Assembly: GCA_007692495.1 (NCBI GenBank)
Contig: REBZ01000070.1
Location: forward strand, 1-33,948
Length of the DNA: 33,948 bases
Source of the DNA: Alkalicoccus sp.
GTDB taxonomy: Bacteria; Bacillota; Bacilli; Bacillales; Salisediminibacteriaceae
Direction: 5' to 3'
Shown: in pieces, positions 24,319-32,730 of the stretch
Numbering within the stretch: position 1 is the first letter of the stretch
Layout: every line of letters starts with the position of its first letter
Notes under the pieces: model-generated
The model's database searches: none
Seen by the model: only the letters and a program-made list of their open reading frames with translations
Told to the model about the DNA's origin: nothing
Position numbers and translations under genes: made by a program

Positions 24319-25299
24319 ATGACTCAGGAATTTAAGGCATTTGAAACAGAGGGCGATAAGACAGGCCGCATTGTAACGCGGTCGATGGACGATCTGCCGG
24401 AAGGAGACGTGACGATTAAAGTTCACTACTCCGGTGTTAATTACAAAGACGGCATGGCACTTGATAAAAACGCAAAAATTGCCGGGCATTACCCGATTGT
24501 TCCGGGAATTGACCTGGCAGGGGAAGTAGTGGAATCCAAGGACGACAGCTTAAAAAAAGGTGATGAAGTAATCGTTACAAGCTACGCACTCGGCACTGGA
24601 CATGACGGGGGCTACAGTCAATACGCCCGTGTGCCGGCAGAATGGGTGGTACCGCTTCCGGAAGGATTGACGACCCGGGAAGCGATGATTATCGGAACGG
24701 CAGGGTTCACCGCGGCTCTCTCCATTCACAAGCTTGAAAAACACGGACTTACGCCGGAAGATGAACCGGTACTCGTTACCGGGGCAACAGGTGGTGTCGG
24801 AAGCATGGCCGTTGATATGCTTTCAAACAAAGGCTACAGTGTAACGGCGAGTACGGGAAAAGAGTCAGAGCACGACTATTTGAAAAAGCTGGGTGCTGAA
24901 AACATTGTCGGAAGAGATGAAGTTACTCCCGAAAAAATAAAACCACTCGGTAAACAAAAATGGGCCGCTGCGGTGGATCCAACCGGAGGGAAGCCTCTTG
25001 CTTCTATTTTGAGCTCAACCAAATATAATGGTGCAGTCGCTGTCAGCGGGCTGACTGCAGGGATAGAAGTACCGACAACGGTTATCCCATTTATACTCCG
25101 CGGGGTGGATCTTCTCGGTATCGATTCTGTTTACTGCCCTATGGATTTACGGAAAGAAGTATGGGAACGTGCTGCTTCGGATCTGAAACCTCAGCATCTG
25201 GAGGAAATTGCCCAGGAAGTGTCACTGGATGGCCTCCAGTCAGCTCTGGAAGATATTATACAGAGTAACATCCGGGGGCGTGTGCTTCTGAAGCTATAG
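24319..25299 (+). CDS. yhfP: Zinc-free MDR oxidoreductase, YhfP/AcuI (acryloyl-CoA reductase) family
   Basis: This 326-residue protein is close in length and sequence to Bacillus subtilis YhfP. The substrate-side signature is YSGVNYKDGMA, and the nucleotide-binding fold carries VLVTGATGGVGSMAVDML. SVYCPMDLRKEVWERAASDLKP near the C-terminus is shared with YhfP. No zinc ligands are seen. The family reduces activated double bonds (acryloyl-CoA, quinones, enones) with NADPH. CAAGGAGG lies seven bases before the ATG. It is monocistronic with its own terminator. Confidence 0.92.
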   Translation: MTQEFKAFETEGDKTGRIVTRSMDDLPEGDVTIKVHYSGVNYKDGMALDKNAKIAGHYPIVPGIDLAGEVVESKDDSLKKGDEVIVTSYALGTGHDGGYSQYARVPAEWVVPLPEGLTTREAMIIGTAGFTAALSIHKLEKHGLTPEDEPVLVTGATGGVGSMAVDMLSNKGYSVTASTGKESEHDYLKKLGAENIVGRDEVTPEKIKPLGKQKWAAAVDPTGGKPLASILSSTKYNGAVAVSGLTAGIEVPTTVIPFILRGVDLLGIDSVYCPMDLRKEVWERAASDLKPQHLEEIAQEVSLDGLQSALEDIIQSNIRGRVLLKL

Positions 25300-25305
25300 C
25301 AGCAG

Positions 25306-25339
25306 AATGGCTGTTTCCAATAGGAACAGCCATTTTTTT
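25306..25339 (+). terminator. Terminator of the yhfP-like gene
   Basis: AATGGCTGTT (25306-25315) pairs with AACAGCCATT (25325-25334), followed by seven T. Confidence 0.9.
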
Positions 25340-25358
25340 ATGAATTTTTTTGATGAAA

Positions 25359-25770
25359 GCTGCCTTGAAAATAAAGCAGCTAAGTAATGACCAGCCGCCT
25401 TCGTTTACATGGGGAAGCTTTCCAGGCGGACCGGTTTCCGCTTCGTTTTTGCCGTGAAAGAGACATCCATCTGCTTTTTATGATGCCTGTTTCTCCTTCC
25501 GTAAAACCGGCGACAGGTCAGAGACGGCTGCGGAAAAAGAAAGCGGGAAGATCCTCCCGGACGTCAGGGAAGCCGCGTGCCGGGCAGGCGAAAAAATCCG
25601 CAGGCACAAAACAACACGGAGCTTCAGCAGTGACATTGATGCCGTTAAAAACGGCTCCATGAAAATATCCAACGCTGTGCAGCGAAGGCGGGAACAAGCC
25701 CTCGGGTAAGCCCCACCGAGAGTGCAGCAGCGTTATATCCCTCTCATAAACGAGCTATTTTCAAGGCAGC
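25359..25770 (+). repeat. Complete composite intergenic element R2 with terminal inverted repeats
   Basis: The 412-base element begins GCTGCCTTGAAAATA (25359-25373) and ends with its exact reverse complement (25756-25770). Parts of it recur at 809-931, 19643-19911, 31812-31905 and 33632-33870. An internal module at about 25528-25590 can form a hairpin in the other copies. There is no transposase frame and no clear target-site duplication. The size and ends resemble a MITE (non-autonomous transposon), but this is an inference. An open frame at 25387-25662 is incidental. Confidence 0.78.
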
Positions 25771-25957
25771 CTTGAATAAAGAAGATAAAATGATTGAAAG
25801 TAATAGTAATTTCAGAAGTAAATATTCCAGTCATTTTTAATAATCGGCTGCGAGGAAACGAATGAAAGGAAACTGGAGAATATGCTGATATTAATAGGGG
25901 TGTGTTAAACTGAAAAGAAGAAAGAAAAAGGGATAACATTAGAAAGGAGAGAGGCGG
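25771..25957. other. Upstream region of the 40-residue membrane protein gene
   Basis: This AT-rich leader follows the composite repeat. GTGTTAAACT at about 25902-25911 is a weak -10-like site. No other element is seen. Confidence 0.35.
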
Positions 25958-26080
25958 ATGCTTAGTAATATAACCGGATTGGAAAATGTCGGGATGCCGC
26001 TTTCTTTTTTTATCGTAGTTCTGGCTGCTGCTTTTACCGCAGGCATTTTTTTAATTATTCATATGTTAAAAAACAAGTAA
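25958..26080 (+). CDS. 40-residue single-helix membrane protein, unknown function
   Basis: A short frame reads MLSNITGLENVGMPL, then one strongly hydrophobic helix (about residues 14-34, FFIVVLAAAFTAGIFLIIH) and a positive tail, MLKNK. The ATG is preceded by AAAGGAGAGAGGCGG. This would be a one-pass membrane peptide with a cytoplasmic, positive C-terminus. Such small membrane proteins often modulate a transporter; the next gene is a large membrane transporter 316 bases downstream, but no link is proven. Confidence 0.55.
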   Translation: MLSNITGLENVGMPLSFFIVVLAAAFTAGIFLIIHMLKNK

Positions 26081-26396
26081 ATTACTTCGGTCTATTTTAC
26101 AATTTTTCCTCTCTGTTAAATCTCCACGGTGTCTTTAGAGAGTATGAGGCTGGCTCCTGACCATTTATCCTGGATTTTTGAGTAGACTGTCCTAGGTTAT
26201 AAGTATTCCCGCAGGAAGTTCTTTCGCATTGTGCAGTAACATTTCCAGCAACCTGCTGAAGATATGATTCCTTCTGACTTTCCAGAAGTTGAAAGGAAAG
26301 ACTGCCTTACATTACTGTTTCCAAGTCTTTTTCAAAATAGTATAGTACTTTAATAAAAACTTCTTTATTAATAGAAGATAAGAGGAGGGATCCTGG
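26081..26396. other. 316-base gap, no element supported
   Basis: This is AT-rich sequence before the transporter gene. Neither a convincing promoter nor a repeat was found. AAGAGGAGGG lies just before the next start. Confidence 0.4.
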
Positions 26397-27995
26397 ATGG
26401 AAGGGCTGCGCACGGTGCTCGATGAGCCGCTCGTGCTTTTATTTGTGATTTTATTTATAGGTTCGGTGGCTGGACAGGCCAAAATAAAAGGAATCAGTCT
26501 GGGGACAAGCGCCGTGCTTTTTGTTGCAATGGTGTTTGGCCACTTTGGCTATGAGGTGTCGGGAGTCGTTCAGAATTTTGGGCTGAGTCTGTTTATTGTA
26601 GCTGTGGGACTGCAGGCGGGTCCGCGTTTCTTTAAAATGCTGCGGTCCTCTGGAGTGGTCTTTGGTATTCTCGGTCTGCTGACGATTGTTTCTGCGGCCG
26701 GTACCACACTCGTCATGGCTTCCTTGTTCAACATTTCACCTGCGCTCAGCGTTGGTATTATGAGCGGAGCTCTGACGAGTACGCCAGGGCTTGCTGCTTC
26801 TCTGGAAGCGACAGGGGATCCATTGACTTCTGTGGGGTATGGGATTGCCTATCCTTTCGGCGTGCTTGCTGTGGTTCTTTTTGTACAGCTTTTCCCAAAA
26901 ATACTCAAGGTGGATTTAATGAAGGATTTGAATCGCAGAAGCGGACCAGTCCGTCACAAAGGCTCACCGGAAGTAATGACTATTGAAGTAACGAGTGACC
27001 AGGTTCACCGGCGGACGCTCCGGGAGATTGGGATTGGTAAGGGTACTTCGGCGGTGATAAGCCGTGTAATCCGCGGGAATAGAAATATTATCAGCCTGAG
27101 TGATACGGTCATTTTAAAAGGAGACCTGCTTGTTACGGTCGGACTTCCGGAAGATTTGAAAAAAATCCGGGATTCAATCGGAAGGGAAACAGTGTATGGA
27201 AAAGAAAATCACGATCATGTCAAACTGAGGAAAGTTACCGTCGATGCAGCTGATGTAGTTGGTAAAAGCCTTCGGGAACTGGCCCTCCGCAGAAATTACG
27301 GAGTGACGGTAACAAGAATTGAACGAGGTGGATTCGAGTTTAATCAGCAGCCTGGATGGCGTCTGGAAACCGGGGATATTCTTACCGTGGTCAGCAGTGA
27401 GGACAGAATCGCTGAAGTCGAGCGTTTATTCAGCCGACGGGAGCTGGAAGTAACTAATATTCACATTTTGTCTCTCAGTCTGATTCTTCTTATCGGAGTA
27501 CTGGTCGGCATGATCCCTCTTTACATACCAGGGCTCGGTTCGATGACACTTGGCACAGCTGGAGGCCCGCTGCTGGCTGCGCTGATTATTGGGCACTTCG
27601 GAAAACTCGGACCGATCAGAGCGCGATTTTTTCAGCCCTCCAACGAAGTAATCCGCGATCTGGGGCTGGTGCTTTTTCTTGCCGGAGCGGGGACGACCGC
27701 TGGTGCCGGCCTGGTCGAGGTGCTTGCAGAGGAAGGGCTTCAGCTGCTGGCTGCAGGGGCCGTGATTACCATTCTTCCACTTCTTTTAGTTTTTCTGGCT
27801 GCCAAAAAACTGTTTCACCTCAGCATGCTTCACTCGCTTGGAGCTATCTGCGGTGGGATGACGAGCACCCCGGGGCTCGGAGCCTTGAATCAGATTGTAG
27901 ATTCAGAGGATCCTTCTATCGCCTATGCTGCAGCTTACCCGTTCGCTCTGATTTTCGTCGCCTTTGTTTCCCAGCTCCTCGTGCTGCTGCTGTAA
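26397..27995 (+). CDS. AspT/YidE-type transporter with two central RCK_C (TrkA-C) domains
   Basis: The 532-residue protein has two membrane halves of about five helices each (about 1-185 and 365-532) with matching signatures GALTSTPGLAAS and GGMTSTPGLGAL, the duplicated AspT/YidE domain. Between them lie two RCK_C domains, about 195-265 (RRTLREIGIGKGTSAVISRVIRG) and 280-350 (VVGKSLRELALRRNYGVTVTRIERG). The family includes aspartate-alanine antiporters; RCK_C domains sense ligands such as nucleotides, so regulated antiport or anion transport is likely, with the substrate unknown. GAGGAGGG lies before the ATG. Confidence 0.9.
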   Translation: MEGLRTVLDEPLVLLFVILFIGSVAGQAKIKGISLGTSAVLFVAMVFGHFGYEVSGVVQNFGLSLFIVAVGLQAGPRFFKMLRSSGVVFGILGLLTIVSAAGTTLVMASLFNISPALSVGIMSGALTSTPGLAASLEATGDPLTSVGYGIAYPFGVLAVVLFVQLFPKILKVDLMKDLNRRSGPVRHKGSPEVMTIEVTSDQVHRRTLREIGIGKGTSAVISRVIRGNRNIISLSDTVILKGDLLVTVGLPEDLKKIRDSIGRETVYGKENHDHVKLRKVTVDAADVVGKSLRELALRRNYGVTVTRIERGGFEFNQQPGWRLETGDILTVVSSEDRIAEVERLFSRRELEVTNIHILSLSLILLIGVLVGMIPLYIPGLGSMTLGTAGGPLLAALIIGHFGKLGPIRARFFQPSNEVIRDLGLVLFLAGAGTTAGAGLVEVLAEEGLQLLAAGAVITILPLLLVFLAAKKLFHLSMLHSLGAICGGMTSTPGLGALNQIVDSEDPSIAYAAAYPFALIFVAFVSQLLVLLL

Positions 27996-28200
27996 AGCAT
28001 AGATAGACCGAGACGGGCGGCAGAAAATTTACCCGGCGAGCAGGTTTTCCTGCCGCGCGCTGTCTGCGGTCCAGGATAACTGCAAGTGGCTTTTATAGAA
28101 AGCATATAGACGTTTATCATTTGCTGCTCAAGCAAAAGTAGATGAAACTGCCGGAGTTTTCGGGTACGCTTATATAAGTCATTAAAAAGGAGAGTGTTTC

Positions 28201-28812
28201 ATGTCGAAGGAAATGTGGGATAATAATTTTGATCAGGATGAATATATATATGGAAGCGAGCCGAATGCATTTATTAAGGAAAAAGCTTACCTTTTAAAAA
28301 ATCATTCACGTACGGCCTGCTTCGCAGAAGGGGAAGGAAGAAATGCTGTTTATCTGGCTGGACTAGGACATGCGGTAACGGCTTACGATCAGTCAGAAGT
28401 GGGGCTGGAGAAGGCACAGGAGCTTGCCCGTGAGGCAGGCGTAGCATTGAACACCGTAACATCAGATTTAACTAAGGAAATGCCTCCGAAGGAATTGTAT
28501 GATGCTGCAGTAATGGTTTTTGGGCATGTACCACGTGAGCATCAGCAGTTTATGGTTGAAAATATACTTCATTCTTTAAAGCCGGGAGGTCTGCTTCTTA
28601 TAGAAGTATATTCTGAAGCGCAGCTGCAGTACAATACAGGAGGTCCCCCGTCCAGGGAGCTCCTGTATGATCCGGAGGAAGTACTTCGGTGGATCCGTCC
28701 ACATTTCTGCCCGTACTTTTACTGCGGAGAAGCTGACCGGGTGGAAGGCACAAAACATACTGGAGTAGGACATGTGATTCAGGCGGTCGTTAAGAAGAAA
28801 ACAGTGGAATGA
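28201..28812 (+). CDS. Class I SAM-dependent methyltransferase (TehB-like)
   Basis: This 203-residue protein starts WDNNFDQDEYIYGSEPNAFI, typical of TehB-type methyltransferases linked to tellurite or thiopurine resistance. Motif I is weaker than usual, TACFAEGEGRNAVYLAGLGH (EGEGRN), and VTAYDQSEVGLEKA gives the second acidic residue. PGGLLLIEVYSEAQL is the late motif. The substrate is unknown. AAGGAG lies 11 bases before the ATG. It ends in its own terminator. Confidence 0.88.
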   Translation: MSKEMWDNNFDQDEYIYGSEPNAFIKEKAYLLKNHSRTACFAEGEGRNAVYLAGLGHAVTAYDQSEVGLEKAQELAREAGVALNTVTSDLTKEMPPKELYDAAVMVFGHVPREHQQFMVENILHSLKPGGLLLIEVYSEAQLQYNTGGPPSRELLYDPEEVLRWIRPHFCPYFYCGEADRVEGTKHTGVGHVIQAVVKKKTVE

Positions 28813-28841
28813 TCCCCCCACACAGCAGGTGTAAAAGCAGG

Positions 28842-28881
28842 GGCCGTCGAATTGTTTAAAAACAAACGACGGTCTTTTTTT
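28842..28881 (+). terminator. Terminator of the TehB-like methyltransferase gene
   Basis: GGCCGTCG (28842-28849) pairs with CGACGGTC (28867-28874, one G-U pair), followed by a run of T. Confidence 0.85.
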
Positions 28882-28936
28882 GTGCCGGAACCACTTTATG
28901 TAAAATCGTATTATCAGGAGAAGGAGTTGTGGGGGC

Positions 28937-29305
28937 ATGGTTTCTTTTTTAATGGTACTCAGCCGGATGCTGCGGGGAATCGGTCGTGGAATGAAAGATC
29001 CGGAATTTCAGGTGCTTCTGACATTAATGGTTTTCACGCTGTTCTCCGGTACAATCTTTTATTCTACTGTAGAAGGACTTCGTGTTTTTGATGCTTTTTA
29101 CTTTAGTGTTATTACTCTTTCCACAGTAGGGTACGGAGACTTTTCTCCACAGACGGATTTCGGAAAGCTGTTTACGGTTGTTTATATTTTTACCGGCATC
29201 GGTCTTCTGATGGCTTTTGCAGGCAGGATTTTTCAGTACATTGAATTAAACCGGATGGAATTAAGAGAAAAAATACGGAAAAAACATCAGCCGAAAAATA
29301 AGTGA
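28937..29305 (+). CDS. Two-helix potassium channel (Ion_trans_2)
   Basis: The 122-residue protein has a first membrane helix at about 25-45, a pore helix and filter TVGYGD (63-68) in VITLSTVGYGDFSP, and a second helix at about 75-97, then a charged tail of about 25 residues. TVGYGD is the K+ selectivity filter. There is no RCK or other ligand domain, so this is a minimal KcsA-like channel that should form a tetramer. A purine-rich GAAGGAG lies about ten bases before the ATG. Confidence 0.9.
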   Translation: MVSFLMVLSRMLRGIGRGMKDPEFQVLLTLMVFTLFSGTIFYSTVEGLRVFDAFYFSVITLSTVGYGDFSPQTDFGKLFTVVYIFTGIGLLMAFAGRIFQYIELNRMELREKIRKKHQPKNK

Positions 29306-29425
29306 AACGTGACACTCGCTTTTCACAATCACTCAGTTTAAAGATTGTTCAGAAAAAGCCGACTGGGATGAAATTTCCAGCCGGCTTCAGGCTGTTGATA
29401 AAGTGTTTTTTATGTATAGATAGAC

Positions 29426-29540
29426 GGTTTCCTGCTTCCGCCTTCCGGGACGCTTCCGGGCGGGCCTCAGCTAATTTCTTCCTAAACGGATCTTCGCCTC
29501 GTTCTTGATCGCCCCGGAATCGCCCCTGCGGCTGCGGCAG
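29426..29540 (-). repeat. Dispersed repeat R3, copy 3 (inverted)
   Basis: The reverse complement contains GGGGCGATCAAGAACGAGG, GGAAGAAATTAGCTGAGGCC and GGCGGAAGCAGGAAAC. It matches 809-866 in its first half and 23449-23550 over its whole length. Confidence 0.7.
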
Positions 29541-29632
29541 AGAAATAGAAAGAAGTTTTCTGCGCATCCAAAAAAGGACAGTACCTGCATCAATAGACAA
29601 ATTTCTCCATTAAAAGTAATGTTCAAGTTTAG

Positions 29633-29735
29633 AGTTCTTACGTAAGGAAGGGGAAGATGCTTTTCTGCCTTTTTGGCACAGCGGGTTCATCTGCTGAAAA
29701 TACTGATAGAACGAGCTTTAATAACGATTTATTTT
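29633..29735 (+). repeat. Dispersed ~110-base repeat R1, copy 3
   Basis: The segment GTTCTTACGTAAGGAAGGGG onward, through TTTGGCACAGCGGGTTCATC and GATAGAACGAGCTTTA, is the best match to copy 1 at 495-612. It ends about 35 bases before the small exporter gene, so it may carry that gene's promoter. Confidence 0.75.
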
Positions 29736-29770
29736 AAAATATCTTTCATGAAATAAAAGGTTATTATAGT

Positions 29771-30304
29771 ATGGAAGAATATACTTCAGACTGTAAAGGG
29801 GATGAGTCATTGGATGAAGTAAGAGAAACCATTCAGGATTTTGTGATTGAACATTTTGGGTTCCTCGGCCCGCATGTCGTCATATTAATAATTTCTATAC
29901 TTCCGGTAATGGAAGTCCGCGGTGGTATCCCGGCAGGGGCTCTGCTGGAAGTGTCTTTTATAAGTACGATGCTTATCAGTTTAGCCGGAAATATTGCTCC
30001 GGTACTTCCCATGCTTCTTTTGTTTCAACCGATGAGCCGTCTGCTTCGAAAAATAAAGCTGTATAATAAATTTTACTACTGGATTTATGACCGGGTGATG
30101 CAGAAAGGAACTAAAGTAAAAAAGTACGGTGGATATGGACTTGTCCTGTTTACAGCCGTTCCTGTACCTTCCACCGGGGCTTATAGTGCCTGTCTGGCGG
30201 CGATTATTTTCGCCGTACCCGTACGAACCGCGTTTTTAGGGATAAGCGTCGGAGTGGTTATTGCTGGCCTCATAGTAGGTGTAGTAAGCTATCCGTTATT
30301 TTAG
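29771..30304 (+). CDS. Small multidrug export protein (Sm_multidrug_ex family)
   Basis: The 177-residue membrane protein carries the family signature ISILPVMEVRGGIPAGALL and about four to five helices, with FTAVPVPSTGAYSACLAAI as the second conserved segment. The family is annotated as small multidrug exporters, but evidence for transport is thin. The ATG at 29771 has AAAAGG ten bases upstream; a TTG at 29810 with AAAGGGG upstream is an alternative start that would drop a hydrophilic leader of 13 residues. It is monocistronic. Confidence 0.82.
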   Translation: MEEYTSDCKGDESLDEVRETIQDFVIEHFGFLGPHVVILIISILPVMEVRGGIPAGALLEVSFISTMLISLAGNIAPVLPMLLLFQPMSRLLRKIKLYNKFYYWIYDRVMQKGTKVKKYGGYGLVLFTAVPVPSTGAYSACLAAIIFAVPVRTAFLGISVGVVIAGLIVGVVSYPLF

Positions 30305-30442
30305 ATAGACATCCTGCCGATTTTCCATGTTATCGTGTCACTAATCCGAAATAATTTACCATACAGAACCTATAGAAGCTTAAAGGATTTCTGAACTGTT
30401 CCCTGACAAGAGGACAATGAAATAATAAAATGTCAGGCAGCG

Positions 30443-30467
30443 CCCTGGTTCCGGTATTCCACCAGGG
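30443..30467. terminator. Weak hairpin between the small exporter and EamA genes
   Basis: CCCTGGT and ACCAGGG form a seven-base-pair stem with an 11-base loop in the convergent gap. The U-tail is poor on both strands, so termination is doubtful. Confidence 0.35.
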
Positions 30468-30581
30468 CCGGACTGTTTAATTTCTTCTTTTACAGTATAC
30501 GATTGCAAAAATGAATGTAGTCTTTGATATTATTTCCCGGGTTACCTGCCCCGAAGTTTCAGATGACCTTTTCATACTGCT

Positions 30582-31583
30582 TTAATTCTCATTTGGAAAA
30601 TGTTTTCTGTTTTTGCTCAGAGATTTATCGGAATTATTGTTTTTATGCAGCCTTGCCGTCTGATTTTTCGAGGAACGGGGAGTATGTTCACCTGAAGTTA
30701 AGAGAAACGTCATCGCTATAATACATACTGTGCCCATCCACTGAAACCCCCCGAACGGTTCTCCGAGCCAGAGTACTACTGTGAATACAGCAGACAGTGG
30801 CTCGAGACTTCCAAGAAGACTTGTTTCCTGAGGTTTCAGGCTCTGCAGACTTTCAATATAAAACCAGAAAGCGAGCATCGTTCCAAAAATAACAACGAAA
30901 ATCAAATATGCATACATTTCCCCCGTAAAAGCAGTGAGGTTGACTTCCCATGGAGGATGCACAAAGCTCAGGAAAGCTCCGCCGATAACCATTGCCCAGC
31001 CCACTACGACGAGAGAGTCGAACTGTCGAAGCAGAGGAATGGCATAAAGTGTGTAAAAAGCCAGGGCAGCTCCGGAAAGGACACCCCAGATGATCGCAGG
31101 AGGCGGCACAGCCAGAGCGGAAAGCGAACCGTTCGTAAGCAGGAAAAAGCAGCCTGTCAGAGCAAGGGTGACTGTAATCATATCTTTTCCATTCAGTACT
31201 GTCAGGCGGCGTATAAGCAGATAAAAAATAATCATCACCGGAGCGAGGTACTGGAGAAGCGTGGCAACAGCAGCGTTCCCGTGATTGATGGAAGCCATAT
31301 ATGTATACTGGACTGCGAGCATCCCGAGCAGTCCGAAAATAACCAGCGGGACAGCGGTCTGCCGGCTTTTCCAAATAGCAGCTGCCTGAGAACGGTCTTT
31401 CAGCAGAGACTGTATTACGAGAAGTAGAATACCGGCAGTGAGAAGCCGAACAGTTACAAGCCAGTCAACGGAAACACCGTGTTCCTGAAACAGCCGCTGG
31501 GAAACAGCACCGCCGATACCCCAGCAGGAAGCCCCGATTATAACGAGGAGAAAGCCGGTAAGTCTTGACTGTTTTCCGCGCAG
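30582..31583 (-). CDS. EamA family (DMT superfamily) transporter, apparent CTG start
   Basis: The protein has about ten membrane helices in two EamA repeats ([16 protein letters not shown] and, later, [24 protein letters not shown]). The substrate is unknown; related proteins export metabolites or amino acids. After the last helix there is a basic tail of about 35 residues. The frame opens with an ATG at 31601 that has no binding site. An almost perfect Shine-Dalgarno sequence, GGAGGTGAT, lies inside the frame; eight bases after its GGAGG comes CTG (31583), which I take as the most likely start. The ATG is the alternative. No promoter was identified. Confidence 0.8.
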   Translation of the reverse strand: MRGKQSRLTGFLLVIIGASCWGIGGAVSQRLFQEHGVSVDWLVTVRLLTAGILLLVIQSLLKDRSQAAAIWKSRQTAVPLVIFGLLGMLAVQYTYMASINHGNAAVATLLQYLAPVMIIFYLLIRRLTVLNGKDMITVTLALTGCFFLLTNGSLSALAVPPPAIIWGVLSGAALAFYTLYAIPLLRQFDSLVVVGWAMVIGGAFLSFVHPPWEVNLTAFTGEMYAYLIFVVIFGTMLAFWFYIESLQSLKPQETSLLGSLEPLSAVFTVVLWLGEPFGGFQWMGTVCIIAMTFLLTSGEHTPRSSKNQTARLHKNNNSDKSLSKNRKHFPNEN

Positions 31584-31811
31584 AAGAATCACCTCCAGCA
31601 TATGTAATAATTTAAGTTAAATGTTATCTTCAAGTTTCCGATGGTTCTGAATGGTTATTTAAGTACTTTTGTATAAGCTGTTTTGGATATTGTTTATTGG
31701 ATGGCTGCGGCTCCGGACTATTTGCAAATAAACAAATGAATACTGCCAATGCGCCACGTTGCCGGTTATTATATAATAGATGAGCCGTATTTTAAATAGG
31801 GTTTGTCGAAG

Positions 31812-31905
31812 CATAGGAGACCTGCCGCGGAGAAGGTCTTCAGGCTCCTGAACTTCCGCGAGGATTTCCACGCTTTTTTCCGCAGGGCGTCAGCGCCAGT
31901 CGGTT
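31812..31905 (-). repeat. Composite repeat R2, degenerate hairpin-module copy H
   Basis: CCTGCCGCGGAGAAGG and TTTTTTCCGCAGGG face each other across a GC-rich inner part, in the same order as at 33682-33750 and, inverted, at 25528-25590. The copy is diverged and lacks the terminal repeats. Confidence 0.55.
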
Positions 31906-31954
31906 TAAGATAGAAATTTTCCAATATATCAGTGCAAAATCTACTGTAAATAAC

Positions 31955-31978
31955 AAAAAAACAGGCTGGGAGCCTGTT
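31955..31978 (-). terminator. Minus-strand terminator just upstream of the DUF429 gene
   Basis: On the minus strand AACAGGCT-CCC-AGCCTGTT (31960-31978) is followed by seven T. It faces against the downstream plus-strand gene and would stop leftward or antisense transcription before the EamA gene. Confidence 0.7.
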
Positions 31979-32003
31979 CAGATATTAGAAAGAAGGTGAT
32001 GGA

Positions 32004-32711
32004 GTGGAGGCAGCAGGGATAGATGGATGCCCGGGAGGATGGGTCACTGCCAGAGCAGAAAACGGCCGCGTTTATTCTATAGAAGTTATTCCAGGTTTAT
32101 CCTGTTTGAACACGAGCTGCGCAGATGTAATATGGATCGATATACCAATTGGGCTTCCTTCTGCCGTCTCTTTTCCAAGAAAAGCAGAAAGAGAGGCCAG
32201 AAAATTGTTGAAAACGAGAGCCGCAAGCGTGTTTACTGTTCCCTGCAGGGAAGTACTTCATAAGGCTGAATATCAAGAAGCCAACAGAGACCATCTGGAG
32301 CTCACCGGCCAGGGGCTGTCCAAGCAGTCCTGGTATTTATTAGAGAAAATTAAAGAAGCAGAAGTGTTTGTAAATCAAATGGGCGAAAATATGATCCACG
32401 AAGCACATCCGGAGCTTGTTTTTCATGGCCTTTCGGGAAAGGTAATGAAGCACAGCAAAAAGAAAGAGGAAGGAAGACAGGAGCGGCTGGACGTATTAAA
32501 AACCTATTTTCCAGAGGCGGAAAAGCAATATGAAATGGCTGTGCAGCAGTGGATGCGTAAAGTAGTTTCAAAAGATGATATCATCGACGCTATGGCTCTC
32601 GCTGTTGCCGCCTCGCATCCAGAACTAACACACAAAAAAGTTCCCGCGGAAGACGAGTATGAGGAAACCGGGCTGAGAATGAATATAAGCTATTCCATTC
32701 ATAAACAATGA
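32004..32711 (+). CDS. DUF429 domain protein (RNase H-like fold)
   Basis: This 235-residue protein starts AGIDGCPGGWVTARA, the typical DUF429 opening, with Asp in the first strand of an RNase H-like fold. IWIDIPIGLPS supplies a second acidic strand and DDIIDAMALAVAA the third, so the three carboxylates expected of such nucleases are present. The activity is unproven. The start is GTG at 32004, with AAGGTGATGG just upstream. It converges on the short-chain dehydrogenase gene with only 19 bases between the stops and no visible terminator. Confidence 0.85.
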   Translation: MEAAGIDGCPGGWVTARAENGRVYSIEVIPGLSCLNTSCADVIWIDIPIGLPSAVSFPRKAEREARKLLKTRAASVFTVPCREVLHKAEYQEANRDHLELTGQGLSKQSWYLLEKIKEAEVFVNQMGENMIHEAHPELVFHGLSGKVMKHSKKKEEGRQERLDVLKTYFPEAEKQYEMAVQQWMRKVVSKDDIIDAMALAVAASHPELTHKKVPAEDEYEETGLRMNISYSIHKQ

Positions 32712-32730
32712 AACGTTTGCTTTGCTTCTG

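Larger units (their letters stand above)
29306..29770. other. 465-base gap with repeats R3 and R1
   Basis: After the K+ channel gene there is an imperfect hairpin (AAGCCGACTGG with CCAGCCGGCTT, 29356-29387) with T residues only on the minus strand. It is followed by an inverted R3 copy (29426-29540) and an R1 copy (29633-29735). The last bases form the upstream region of the small exporter. Open frames here belong to the repeats. Confidence 0.5.
31584..32003. other. 420-base gap with a composite repeat copy and a minus-strand terminator
   Basis: The gap holds the leader of the EamA gene, a degenerate copy of the composite repeat hairpin module (31812-31905) and a terminator on the minus strand (31955-31978). 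The remainder is AT-rich with no gene supported. Confidence 0.5.

Noticed and set aside
25387-25662. Arg/Lys-rich frame inside the complete composite repeat
   Set aside because: The frame is not preserved in the partial copies and its composition follows the GC-rich repeat.
29302-29600. Frames on both strands after the K+ channel gene
   Set aside because: They lie in the R3 repeat region, and neither has a ribosome binding site.
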